DNA of 58,431 bases, from positions 1 through 58,431 of the forward strand of contig JAQTMR010000013.1 in assembly GCA_028714255.1 (NCBI GenBank), given 5' to 3'. The notes beneath the pieces are model-generated. The model did no database searches. It saw nothing but the letters and a program-made list of their open reading frames with translations, and was not told where the DNA came from. How positions within the stretch are numbered: the first letter of the stretch is position 1; each line of letters begins with the position of its first letter. Made by a program: the position numbers and the translations under genes. Origin of the DNA: Phycisphaerae bacterium. GTDB taxonomy: Bacteria; Planctomycetota; Phycisphaerae; Sedimentisphaerales; Anaerobacaceae. Positions 1-7,665 of the stretch are shown here, in pieces.

Positions 1-3
1 CTT

Positions 4-129
4 AATTATGCAAAACGAACCCAATTTTTCAAAAAGTCAAATGCTTGCAACATTAGCAGTAACAATGAATTGCAGCGAAAAATCAACAATGGACACTTGG
101 TCAAAACGAACCCAAACGAACCCAATTTT
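4..129 (+). repeat. Dispersed ~125-bp repeat, copy 1
   Basis: First of three similar copies in the window (others at 24608-24735 and 52326-52452), all in the same orientation. Each begins AATTATGCAAAACGAACCCA and ends with a doubled AAACGAACCCAAACRA.CC motif, and each carries the block AAAAATCAACAATGGACACT in the middle. This copy ends exactly at the stop codon of hemB on the other strand. It holds no convincing gene; long reading frames across it are by-products. The function is unknown. It could act as a transcript end structure or be a non-autonomous mobile repeat. Confidence 0.85.
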
Positions 130-1096
130 AAATGCCCTTTGCGACATCTTTTGCGAAGTAGGTGATGATAATATCCGCGCCGGCACGTTTGATGGAAGTA
201 AGCATTTCAAGCATAGCTTGTTGTTTATCCAGAAGGCCCGCCTCGCCGGCGGAATTGAGCATCATATATTCGCCGGAGACATTGTACGCGGCGATGGGGC
301 AATCGAAACGCTGACGGGCACGATAGATAATATCGAGATAGGGCAGGGCGGGCTTGATTATTACGATGTCGGCACCTTCCTCGATGTCGAGCGCAATCTC
401 GGCAAGGGCCTGCCGAGCGTTTGCCGAATCCATTTGATAAGTTTTGCGGTCGCCAAAGACAGGGGCGGAATCAAGCGCGTCCCTGAACGGGCCATAGAAA
501 GCGGATGCGAATTTGGCGGAGTAAGACATAATGGCAATATCGTGGAAGTTATTTTCTTCGAGGGCTTCGCGGATATATTTCACCCGGCCATCCATCATAT
601 CCGAAGGTGCGACAATATCTGCGCCCGCATAGGCATGCGAGAGGGCAACCTTGGCGAGCAGTTCGCAGGTCGCATCGTTATCAACCTTGTTATCCTTTAT
701 TACGCCGCAATGACCATTGGAAGTATAGCCGCAGAGGCAGACGTCGGTAATGACAAGCAAATCGGGAACGGCTTTTTTGATTTCCTTAATAGAGCGCTGG
801 ACGACGCCGGTCTCGGCCCAGGCCTGCGAGCCGATTTCGTCTTTTTTATCAGGCAAGCCGAAGAGAAGAACGGCGGGTATTCCCAGAGCGGCGACTTCGA
901 CGGCCTCGGCTGTTACGGTGTCGGATGAGAAGTGGAAACAATCGGTCATTGATTTAATCGGCTCTTTTAGTTCAGAACCCTCGCGGACAAAGAGCGGATA
1001 GACAAGATTATCCACGCTCAAAGTAGTTTCGCGGACTAACCTTCGCATAGAGGCGCTGCTTCGCAGCCGGCGTAATCTGATTTTCGGAAAAGACAT
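128..1096 (-). CDS. hemB: Porphobilinogen synthase (delta-aminolevulinic acid dehydratase)
   Basis: Condenses two 5-aminolevulinate molecules to porphobilinogen in the cytoplasm, the first common step of tetrapyrrole synthesis. At 322 residues it has the usual length. The metal-site motif [15 protein letters not shown] has the three cysteines of zinc-type enzymes. Both Schiff-base lysines can be seen, in [17 protein letters not shown] and [12 protein letters not shown]. It lies last in the leftward heme cluster, about 170 bases after ahbC, and that gap holds repeats, so it may have its own promoter or rely on readthrough. The repeat at 4-129 touches its stop codon. Confidence 0.97.
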   Translation of the reverse strand: MSFPKIRLRRLRSSASMRRLVRETTLSVDNLVYPLFVREGSELKEPIKSMTDCFHFSSDTVTAEAVEVAALGIPAVLLFGLPDKKDEIGSQAWAETGVVQRSIKEIKKAVPDLLVITDVCLCGYTSNGHCGVIKDNKVDNDATCELLAKVALSHAYAGADIVAPSDMMDGRVKYIREALEENNFHDIAIMSYSAKFASAFYGPFRDALDSAPVFGDRKTYQMDSANARQALAEIALDIEEGADIVIIKPALPYLDIIYRARQRFDCPIAAYNVSGEYMMLNSAGEAGLLDKQQAMLEMLTSIKRAGADIIITYFAKDVAKGI

Positions 1097-1113
1097 AAAT
1101 ACTCCTCTGGAGA

Positions 1114-1217
1114 AACTCTAATTTCTAAATCCTAAATAAATCCAAATGACAAAATCCAAAATCCCAAATGTTTTTAATACCCTAACATCTGGATTCCCGC
1201 TTTCGCGGGAATGACAG
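1114..1217. repeat. AT-rich spacer repeat plus inverted-repeat (REP-like) hairpin, copy 1
   Basis: The gap between ahbC and hemB holds a low-complexity stretch of the 'ctaaatcctaaataaatccaaatgac' type, then the hairpin TGGATTCCCGCTTTCGCGGG followed by AATGACA at 1190-1217. The stem is CCCGC/GCGGG. Related hairpins lie at 25797-25823, 32856-32882 and 35862-35888. It may attenuate or terminate transcription between ahbC and hemB, but it has no clear U-tract. Confidence 0.7.
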
Positions 1218-1264
1218 AAAACAACCGTTTATTTTATTATAATTTCCTAATGTTTTTTTGACCA

Positions 1265-2428
1265 TTAGCTGTATATCTCTTCGTCCGCAAGGTAGCAGGC
1301 CGGTTCGAGGAGCCAGTTTTTCTCGGCGGGGTCCGGGCCGAGGAAGCGGAAATTGCCCTTGCACAAATCGAACCATTTGCATTTCAAACATCGCTTATCG
1401 GAAAACTTGTCCTTATTGCGGAGCTTGTTGAGTACAGGCTCATCGGGGTTATTCCAGATTTCCTTGAAGGTTTGTTCTTTAACATTACCGAGCGAATAGT
1501 TTCGCCAGAACTGGTCGGCGTGGACAAAGCCATCCCAGGTGACAGAGGCGATTTTTTCTCCGATTTTGCTGCCGCCGTTAGCGAGGAGAAGGTCCTTGGC
1601 TTTCTGATAAAGCGGTTTTTTTTCTTTGGCCATTTTCAGCAGAAGGTATGGGCCGTCGGCGTGATTGCCTACGGTGAGGACTTCATCGACGAGTTTTTTT
1701 TGAACGAATTCGCCGGTTTTTTCTATTATTGTGTCAACAGCCCGGCGGGTTTCAATAGCGTTTAGCTTGCTGTCGGTTATCTTACTTGCCCTGCCTGCTT
1801 TTACGAGGTGATAGAAACATATCCTGCGGATGTCGGCAGAAGCGGCAATGTCGAAGGCAACGGGAATTTTATCGAGGTTTTGCTTGGTGATGGTAAAACG
1901 CAGGCCCGTTCTAAGGCCGGCGTTTTGGCAATTTTCAATACCTGTCAGGGCGGCCTTGAAACAGCCGGGGGATTGTCTGAATTTATCGTGGAGAGATTCG
2001 TCGCCGTCGATGGAAACGCCAACATAACTTACGCCGAGAGTGACAAATTTTTTAGCGGAGGCTGAATCAATTAACGTCCCGTTGGTGGAGATGACCGTTC
2101 GCAGGGACAATTGCTTTGCCTCGGCCAGCAATTCGAATAAATCTTCCCGCAACAAAGGTTCGCCGCCGGTAAATAACACTACCGGTGCGTTTACCTCAGC
2201 AAGTTGGGCAAGTAATCGCTTTGCCTCGGCGGTGGATAGTTCGCTGCCCTTGAGGTCGGAGGTGGAACTGCTGTAACAATGCAGACAATTCAAATTGCAT
2301 CGGCTTGTGCAGTTGTAAACGACTACGGGGCCGAATGTGTTTCGCCGTTCGTAGCGTAAGTGGTCGGATTCGCCGGCCAGTCCGCAATATAATTTTGAGA
2401 TATTTATCATTAGTTCGGCTTTACTCAC
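1265..2428 (-). CDS. ahbC: Radical SAM/SPASM protein, 12,18-didecarboxysiroheme deacetylase (AhbC/NirJ family)
   Basis: Predicted to remove the acetate side chains of 12,18-didecarboxysiroheme to give iron-coproporphyrin III in siroheme-dependent heme synthesis. The radical SAM cluster motif CTSRCNLNCLHC lies at about residues 40-51, followed by the SAM-binding TGGEP. A C-terminal auxiliary cluster region has CLKCKWFDLCKG and a later cysteine. The segment MINISKLYCG near the start is typical of AhbC/NirJ1. The chosen GTG overlaps the hemD stop (TAGTG), suggesting translational coupling; the ATG at 2410 matches family N-termini better. Assigning AhbC rather than another NirJ-like enzyme rests on context: ahbD and ahbAB are present at 34-36 kb, and no heme d1 genes are seen. 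Confidence 0.85.
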   Translation of the reverse strand: MSKAELMINISKLYCGLAGESDHLRYERRNTFGPVVVYNCTSRCNLNCLHCYSSSTSDLKGSELSTAEAKRLLAQLAEVNAPVVLFTGGEPLLREDLFELLAEAKQLSLRTVISTNGTLIDSASAKKFVTLGVSYVGVSIDGDESLHDKFRQSPGCFKAALTGIENCQNAGLRTGLRFTITKQNLDKIPVAFDIAASADIRRICFYHLVKAGRASKITDSKLNAIETRRAVDTIIEKTGEFVQKKLVDEVLTVGNHADGPYLLLKMAKEKKPLYQKAKDLLLANGGSKIGEKIASVTWDGFVHADQFWRNYSLGNVKEQTFKEIWNNPDEPVLNKLRNKDKFSDKRCLKCKWFDLCKGNFRFLGPDPAEKNWLLEPACYLADEEIYS

Positions 2429-3942
2429 TACAAGTTATATATCTTTTCTATGGCTGCCAGCAGGCCATCGGCAGTATGTTCATCTGCATGGACGTTGACT
2501 TCGAAGCCGAGGTTTTTTAATTGTTCGGAGGTTACCGGCCCTATGGAAGCTATTTTAACGCTGCTTGAATTTACTAATTCAACAGGAATTTGTTCGAAAA
2601 ACGCCCTGGTCGAGGAAGGGCTTGTAAATGTCAGCCAGTCAATTTCGCCATTTTTGATTTTTTCTATTACAGGGCCGGGGTCATTTTTTACTGCTGCCGT
2701 GGTATAGACCGGGACATTATCTACTTCGGCACCTGCGATACTTAATAGTTCGCTAAGCTCATCTGAAGCAAGCTGGGAGCGAAGGAGCAGGATTTTTTTG
2801 GCTTTTAGATTCGCATAGGCGATTAACTGTTTGCCAAGCTCTTTGCTGGTGAAAACGCTCGGCGTGAAATCAGCTTTTATGCCGAACTGTTGCAATTTCG
2901 CGGCGGTTTCGCTGCCTATGGCTGCGATTTTAGCAGAAGCGAAGACGCGGGCGTCTTTACCCAACTGCTGCAAGGCGTCAAAAAGAACAGATGCGCCGTT
3001 TGCGCTTGTGAAGATAAACCAATCGTATTCGGAAAATTTTGTGAGGGTTTGTAAGAATATATTCGTCTGCGTCAGCGGTTCAATTTTTATTGTTGCGAAT
3101 TCTACGGGGTTTCCACCTTTGGAGATAATTTTAGCTGCGAAATCGACGTTACTCTCGGCGTCGCGTGTTATGACGATGGTCTTGCCGAAGAAAGGTTTGC
3201 CGACAAGCCAATTGAGTTTTTCATCAGCGGCTGCGCCTATGACCACAATCGCGGGCGGGGCGATTTTATTTTCTTCGCACTTTTCGGTTATCTGTTTGAG
3301 CGAAGCCCTTACGGTTCTTTGGCTCGGCAATGTAGCCTCGGCTATTACCGCAACCGGCGTTCCTTCAGCCATACCATTTTTTATTAGTCGCTCGGCGATA
3401 AGCTCCAAATTTTCCATCGCCATATAAAAAACTATGGTGCCTTGGAATTTAGCGAGAAGTTCCCAATTGATACTGCTTTTTTGTTTGCCCTGGGCTTCCC
3501 TGCCTGTTATGAAAACCACCTGTGAGCTGTAATCTCTGTCTGTCAGTATGATTCCTGCTGATTCAGCAGCTGCGACGGCGGCAGTTACGCCGGGGACTAT
3601 CTCAAAATCGATACCTGCCTCTTTTAGAGCGGACAACTCTTCACCTATCCTTCCGAAGATGCCGGGGTCGCCGCCTTTTAAGCGGACAACCGTTAAACCG
3701 AGGTTTGCTTTTTCGACCAGCAGGTTATTGATTTGGTCCTGGGTAGCGGAGCCGGGGCCGATTCGCTTTGGTACGTGGATAAGCTCGGCAGCGGGGCGGG
3801 CAAATTTCAGCAGGGCGGGGTTGGCCAATTTATCGTAAATTATACAGTCGGCTGTTTTGAGCAGTTCCGCACCGCGGACGGTAATCAAATCGGCACTGCC
3901 GGGGCCGGCACCAACGAGATATACTTTGCCTTTTTCGTTCAT
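2428..3942 (-). CDS. cobA-hemD: Fused uroporphyrinogen-III C-methyltransferase / uroporphyrinogen-III synthase
   Basis: A bifunctional 504-residue protein. Residues 1 to about 245 are a SAM uroporphyrinogen-III methyltransferase: the N-terminal VYLVGAGPGSADLIT and VVRLKGGDPGIFGR motifs are diagnostic. Residues about 250-504 are the HemD fold, which cyclises hydroxymethylbilane. Together they convert the HemC product to precorrin-2. The start overlaps the hemC stop by one base (TAATG), so the two are translationally coupled. Fusion of these activities is known in several phyla, including Clostridia and planctomycetes. Having the methyltransferase here commits the pathway towards siroheme, consistent with ahbC immediately downstream. 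Confidence 0.95.
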   Translation of the reverse strand: MNEKGKVYLVGAGPGSADLITVRGAELLKTADCIIYDKLANPALLKFARPAAELIHVPKRIGPGSATQDQINNLLVEKANLGLTVVRLKGGDPGIFGRIGEELSALKEAGIDFEIVPGVTAAVAAAESAGIILTDRDYSSQVVFITGREAQGKQKSSINWELLAKFQGTIVFYMAMENLELIAERLIKNGMAEGTPVAVIAEATLPSQRTVRASLKQITEKCEENKIAPPAIVVIGAAADEKLNWLVGKPFFGKTIVITRDAESNVDFAAKIISKGGNPVEFATIKIEPLTQTNIFLQTLTKFSEYDWFIFTSANGASVLFDALQQLGKDARVFASAKIAAIGSETAAKLQQFGIKADFTPSVFTSKELGKQLIAYANLKAKKILLLRSQLASDELSELLSIAGAEVDNVPVYTTAAVKNDPGPVIEKIKNGEIDWLTFTSPSSTRAFFEQIPVELVNSSSVKIASIGPVTSEQLKNLGFEVNVHADEHTADGLLAAIEKIYNL

Positions 3943-4865
3943 TATCTTTCCAGTTTTTCCAGGATTTCTCTGCCGCCTGCGTCGAGAAGTTCGTTAGCGA
4001 TTTTCTCGGCGATTGCTTCGGCATCGGCAACCGGGCCTGCAAGTCGGCGAGTAATGAAATTCTTGGCTTTCAAATCCGATATAAACGCGCTAATTTCCAT
4101 ATCGCCTTGTTCTATTTTCGCAAAAGCCCCTACAGGGGCGTGACAGCCGCACCGCATTGTAACCAGAACCTGACGCTCCGCAAAGGTAATCGTTCTTAAG
4201 TTTTTGTCATCTATGGCGGCGACCAGTTCCGTAGTCGCGTGGTCATCTGTCCTTGTTTGGACAGCGAGAGCGCCCTGAGCCGGGGCAGGGATAAACTGCT
4301 GCGGGTCAAAGCATAATGATATTTTTTCACCCAAACCGAGTCTTTCTATTCCGGCTCGTGCCAAAATGATAGCATCAAACTTGCCCTGCTGCAGCAATTT
4401 TATTCGCGTTGGGACATTGCCGCGAATGGGCAGGGGGGTAAGGTCGGCTCTTAAATGTTTTATCAGGGCCGTTCGCCTTAAGCTCGAAGTACCGATTTCC
4501 GCCGATGGGGGAAGCTGTCGGATGGAGTTGACCGGGATATTCGACATCAGACAATCTTCCGCAAATTGTCTATCACAAACCGCTGCGATGGTCAGTCCAT
4601 CTCGCGGCTGTGTGGGTAAATCCTTGAAGCTATGGACGGCAAAATCAGCTTCACCGGCAAGCAGGGCGTCTTCGAGCTGTGAGGTGAAAAAGCCGGTGTT
4701 CTTTAAGTTCCACAATGCTGTGCGTTTGTCGTGGTCACCTTCGGAGATAATTTTTTTGATTTCGATTCGGACATCGGGACAGGTTTTCTTCAGAGCCGAG
4801 ATGATAAGGCCGGTTTGTGCAATAGCCAAGTCTGTCCCCCGAGTTGCAACGGTAAGTACATTCAT
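3942..4865 (-). CDS. hemC: Hydroxymethylbilane synthase (porphobilinogen deaminase)
   Basis: Polymerises four porphobilinogens into hydroxymethylbilane. It has 307 residues, the usual length. The N-terminus reads TVATRGTDLAIAQT, and the dipyrromethane-cofactor cysteine lies in TMRCGCHAPVGAFA near residue 240. Arginine-rich substrate-binding motifs such as GTSSLRRTALI are present. It lies between hemA (2-base gap) and cobA-hemD (1-base overlap), so the genes form one tight operon transcribed leftward from the promoter near 6.17 kb. Confidence 0.97.
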   Translation of the reverse strand: MNVLTVATRGTDLAIAQTGLIISALKKTCPDVRIEIKKIISEGDHDKRTALWNLKNTGFFTSQLEDALLAGEADFAVHSFKDLPTQPRDGLTIAAVCDRQFAEDCLMSNIPVNSIRQLPPSAEIGTSSLRRTALIKHLRADLTPLPIRGNVPTRIKLLQQGKFDAIILARAGIERLGLGEKISLCFDPQQFIPAPAQGALAVQTRTDDHATTELVAAIDDKNLRTITFAERQVLVTMRCGCHAPVGAFAKIEQGDMEISAFISDLKAKNFITRRLAGPVADAEAIAEKIANELLDAGGREILEKLER

Positions 4866-4867
4866 TG

Positions 4868-6139
4868 TTAATCACGCCGGTCTTGTGAGAGGAACATTTT
4901 GTTTATCAAATCCACCGCCCGGAGCTGCTCTGCGTCAGGCTCTTCGTCGGCGCCATTTTTGAGAAAGTTGATTGGCCCGTGCAGTATTTTTTTCACGAGA
5001 GACTGGGCAAAAAGCTCCAGCTTTTCGGCATTGTCCAGACCAAAGTCTTTTGCGTAACGACTGGCTTCGCTGTGGGCCAGGTTAAGACCTTTCTGCGTTA
5101 GTTGCGTAATTATCGGCACAAGATTTAGAGAATCACACCATTGCATAAACTTATCCGTGAAGTCCGCAACGATTGCCTGGGCCTTTGGGATTTCATCGCT
5201 GCGTTTTTCTTTATTACGATTTATCTGCTCGTTCAAATCATCAATGTTAAACAGCGAAACACAATCGAATTGGCTGATTTGCGGTTCTATGTCACGTGGT
5301 ACAGCGATATCTATCATAAGCAAAGGCTTTTTCCTCTGCGACAGGCAATCCGCAACCGCCTGATATGTCACTACCGGCTCATCTGCGGAGGTAGAGCCAA
5401 TGACAAGGTCAACTTCGTCCAGTCTGCCGGCGATATCCGCCAGGCCGATTATTTCACCAGCTTTGAGTTGGACCTGAAGGGCTTGGGCTTTTTCCGTATT
5501 GCGATTTGCGATAATCAGATTCTGCAATTGTGCTTTCAGGAGATACCTTGCGGCAAGGGCCGCGTTTTCACCTGCACCTATTACTAAAGCTTTGCCGATG
5601 GATAAATCGATTTTCTTTTTAGCCAATTCCACGGCAGCGAGGCTTATCGAAACCGCACCGCAATTGATATTCGTATCGGTCCGCACGGTTTTCCCTACCC
5701 TAAAGGCGCTGTGAAAGAGGTGGTGAAACACAAATTTGCTCATTCGGCAGTCGATGGATTCTGTGTATGCGGATTTTACCTGCGAGAGTACCTGATTTTC
5801 GCCAAGCATCTGCGAATCAAGTCCTGCGGAAACCTCGAAGAGATGGCGAACAACCTCGGTTCCTTCGCTTTGACAACTGTATTTGTTCCACGTATCAACT
5901 GCTTCAGGCTGTATATGGGCAATGAGTTCTGCCAAAAAAGCGGTTACATCGAAATCCTTCTTGGCGTAGGCGTAAAACTCGGACCTGTTGCAGGTTTCAA
6001 GAATAGCCGCTTCGGTAATCCGGCTCTCGGCGTATATCCTTTTCAGCATAAGATGCCGTTTCTCCGGGGCAAAAGCGACCTTTTCCCGCAGCTGCACGGG
6101 GCAATTGTGATAAGTTACATTATTCAAAACAAGCTTCAT
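4868..6139 (-). CDS. hemA: Glutamyl-tRNA reductase
   Basis: Reduces glutamyl-tRNA(Glu) to glutamate-1-semialdehyde, the entry to C5-type tetrapyrrole synthesis. It has 423 residues. The catalytic cysteine is in ILETCNRSEFYAYA near residue 50. The NADPH-binding Rossmann segment KALVIGAGENAALAARYL follows, and the C-terminus is the helical dimerisation domain. The start is supported by a strong GGAGGTG about 4 bases upstream. It is the first gene of the heme operon. The next enzyme of the route, HemL, is not in the window. Confidence 0.97.
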   Translation of the reverse strand: MKLVLNNVTYHNCPVQLREKVAFAPEKRHLMLKRIYAESRITEAAILETCNRSEFYAYAKKDFDVTAFLAELIAHIQPEAVDTWNKYSCQSEGTEVVRHLFEVSAGLDSQMLGENQVLSQVKSAYTESIDCRMSKFVFHHLFHSAFRVGKTVRTDTNINCGAVSISLAAVELAKKKIDLSIGKALVIGAGENAALAARYLLKAQLQNLIIANRNTEKAQALQVQLKAGEIIGLADIAGRLDEVDLVIGSTSADEPVVTYQAVADCLSQRKKPLLMIDIAVPRDIEPQISQFDCVSLFNIDDLNEQINRNKEKRSDEIPKAQAIVADFTDKFMQWCDSLNLVPIITQLTQKGLNLAHSEASRYAKDFGLDNAEKLELFAQSLVKKILHGPINFLKNGADEEPDAEQLRAVDLINKMFLSQDRRD

Positions 6140-6168
6140 TGCACCTCCGTTTTTTGGAAACCGGCAGT

Positions 6169-6197
6169 ATAATACAGTATTACCGCCTGTCTGTCCA
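6169..6197 (-). promoter_or_regulatory. Predicted sigma-70-type promoter of the hemA operon
   Basis: On the minus strand TGGACA (6192-6197), a 17-base spacer and TATTAT (6169-6174) lie about 30 bases upstream of the hemA start, with a GGAGGTG ribosome binding site at 6142-6148. It stands in the gap divergent to the TPR gene, which has its own plus-strand promoter. No operator-like palindrome is evident. Confidence 0.5.
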
Positions 6198-6236
6198 GAC
6201 GACCAGCCGATGTAATCGGCCCATCGAAAAAAACTA

Positions 6237-6264
6237 TTGCCAAAGCCAAATTTCTTATTATAAT
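6237..6264 (+). promoter_or_regulatory. Predicted sigma-70-type promoter of the TPR/alpha-CTD gene
   Basis: TTGCCA (6237-6242), a 16-base spacer and a perfect TATAAT (6259-6264) precede the gene by 44 bases. The ribosome binding site AAGGAG is at 6293-6298 and the start codon at 6309. This may drive the whole rightward series up to the LysM gene. Confidence 0.6.
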
Positions 6265-6308
6265 AGCGCGTTTCCTATGCAAGATACAAATTAAGGAGTA
6301 AGTTCATA

Positions 6309-7625
6309 ATGGAATCAACCACAGAACGCCAAATAGACTTGTTCGCCGAAACGATACCGTCAATAGAAGACATCGAGAAATTGTCCTGTTTAATCCACTC
6401 CAGCGAGACCAGCCGGATAGCTTTCAGCAAACAGGTGGAAGATAATATGTCCGGAACGGGCCAGAAAACTTTGCTATCGACAGGAATAGGCCTTTTCATT
6501 CTCGGCAACGATACCGAAGCAATCAAGAGATTAGAAAAAGCAAAGGACTGTAAAGAGAAATTCATCTATCTGGCTTTTGCGCTTCGCCGAATGCGTGAAT
6601 ACGATGAAGCAATTAAGAACCTGCAAAAGGCCCTCGATTATGAAGCGGACAAGGTAAACATAACACTGGAGAAAGCCGCCACATATCGATATGCGTCAAA
6701 CGTCGATGCCGCAGCCAAGGAACTCAAGACCCTGTCCAATTTTGAAAACGTAAATGCCGACTATCACTACCAGCTCGCCCGTCTTCAGGAAGCACAGGGA
6801 CTTTATGACCAGGCAACAGATAATTACAAGACAGCTTTGGAATTATTTCCGAACCATCAGAAAGCCCTTTTTCATCTGGCGTATCGGTGCGATTTATCCG
6901 GTGATGAAGAGGCAGCCATCGACTATTACGTACAAATTACTTCAATCGCTCCGGTTTATGTAAGCGCCCTGCTGAATTTAGCCGTGCTTTATGAAGATGC
7001 GGGCGAGTTCGACAAGGCGGAGCGATGTATCGATAAGGTTTTGAAGTATCATCCGAATCACCAAAGAGCAAGTCTGTTCAAAAAAGACATCGAAAGTTCA
7101 AAAACGATGTTCTATGATGAGGAAAAAGAAAAGAAGAAAGACCGCAAAACCCAAATACTTGAAACCCCAATCTCAGATTTCGAGCTTTCGGTACGCAGCA
7201 GAAATTGTCTGAAGAAAATGAATATCAACACCGTCGGGGACCTTTTGAACATAACAGAAGTAGAACTGCTGTCCTACAAAAACTTCGGCGAAACCTCGCT
7301 TAGGGAGATAAAAATCATCCTCGAATCGAAAGGATTACACCTTGGTATGGCTCTGGAGGAAAAACAGTTCACCATAACAGAGCCATTTGACCGCAGCGTC
7401 GTAAAAGAGGAAAATGAAGGTCTTTTGAGTAAACCTGTGGAGGACCTTCAGCTATCGGTCCGTGCCCGGAAGTGCCTGCAAAAGCTCAATATCCGCACAA
7501 TTGGCGAGATAGTACGTAAGACGGAGGCTGAACTTCTCGGCGTTAAAAACTTCGGCGTAACGAGTCTAAACGAAATCAAAAAAGCCGTCGGCAATCTCGG
7601 GTTGTCCTTACGAAGCCTGGATTAA
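6309..7625 (+). CDS. TPR-repeat protein with two RNA polymerase alpha-subunit C-terminal-like domains
   Basis: A 438-residue protein without signal peptide. Residues about 60-270 form tetratricopeptide repeats, and a charged linker rich in E/K follows. Residues about 290-355 and 375-438 are two copies of a helix-hairpin-helix domain very like the alpha-CTD of RNA polymerase: FELSVRSRNCLKKMNI and LQLSVRARKCLQKLNI match the E. coli stretch LTVRSANCLK. The arginine equivalent to R265 is kept in both; the equivalent of N268 is kept only in the first; and the GKKS motif reads GETS and GVTS, so K298 is lost. It may bind DNA or a transcription partner while the TPR part binds another protein. That role is inferred; the architecture is directly visible. 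Confidence 0.85.
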   Translation: MESTTERQIDLFAETIPSIEDIEKLSCLIHSSETSRIAFSKQVEDNMSGTGQKTLLSTGIGLFILGNDTEAIKRLEKAKDCKEKFIYLAFALRRMREYDEAIKNLQKALDYEADKVNITLEKAATYRYASNVDAAAKELKTLSNFENVNADYHYQLARLQEAQGLYDQATDNYKTALELFPNHQKALFHLAYRCDLSGDEEAAIDYYVQITSIAPVYVSALLNLAVLYEDAGEFDKAERCIDKVLKYHPNHQRASLFKKDIESSKTMFYDEEKEKKKDRKTQILETPISDFELSVRSRNCLKKMNINTVGDLLNITEVELLSYKNFGETSLREIKIILESKGLHLGMALEEKQFTITEPFDRSVVKEENEGLLSKPVEDLQLSVRARKCLQKLNIRTIGEIVRKTEAELLGVKNFGVTSLNEIKKAVGNLGLSLRSLD

Positions 7626-7665
7626 ATTTTAACCACAGATTACTGTTTATTATTTTAGATGGGGT

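Noticed and set aside
8-928. Long open frame on the plus strand opposite hemB
   Set aside because: It is the antisense of hemB plus the dispersed repeat; hemB has all family motifs, and this frame has none.
1182-1391. Short minus-strand ORF ending in FPRKRESRC
   Set aside because: The ending is the translated REP-like hairpin, and the rest overlaps the 3' end of ahbC in another frame.
6309-7625. RNA polymerase alpha subunit
   Set aside because: There is no N-terminal alpha domain; only the C-terminal-type domains are present, attached to TPR repeats.
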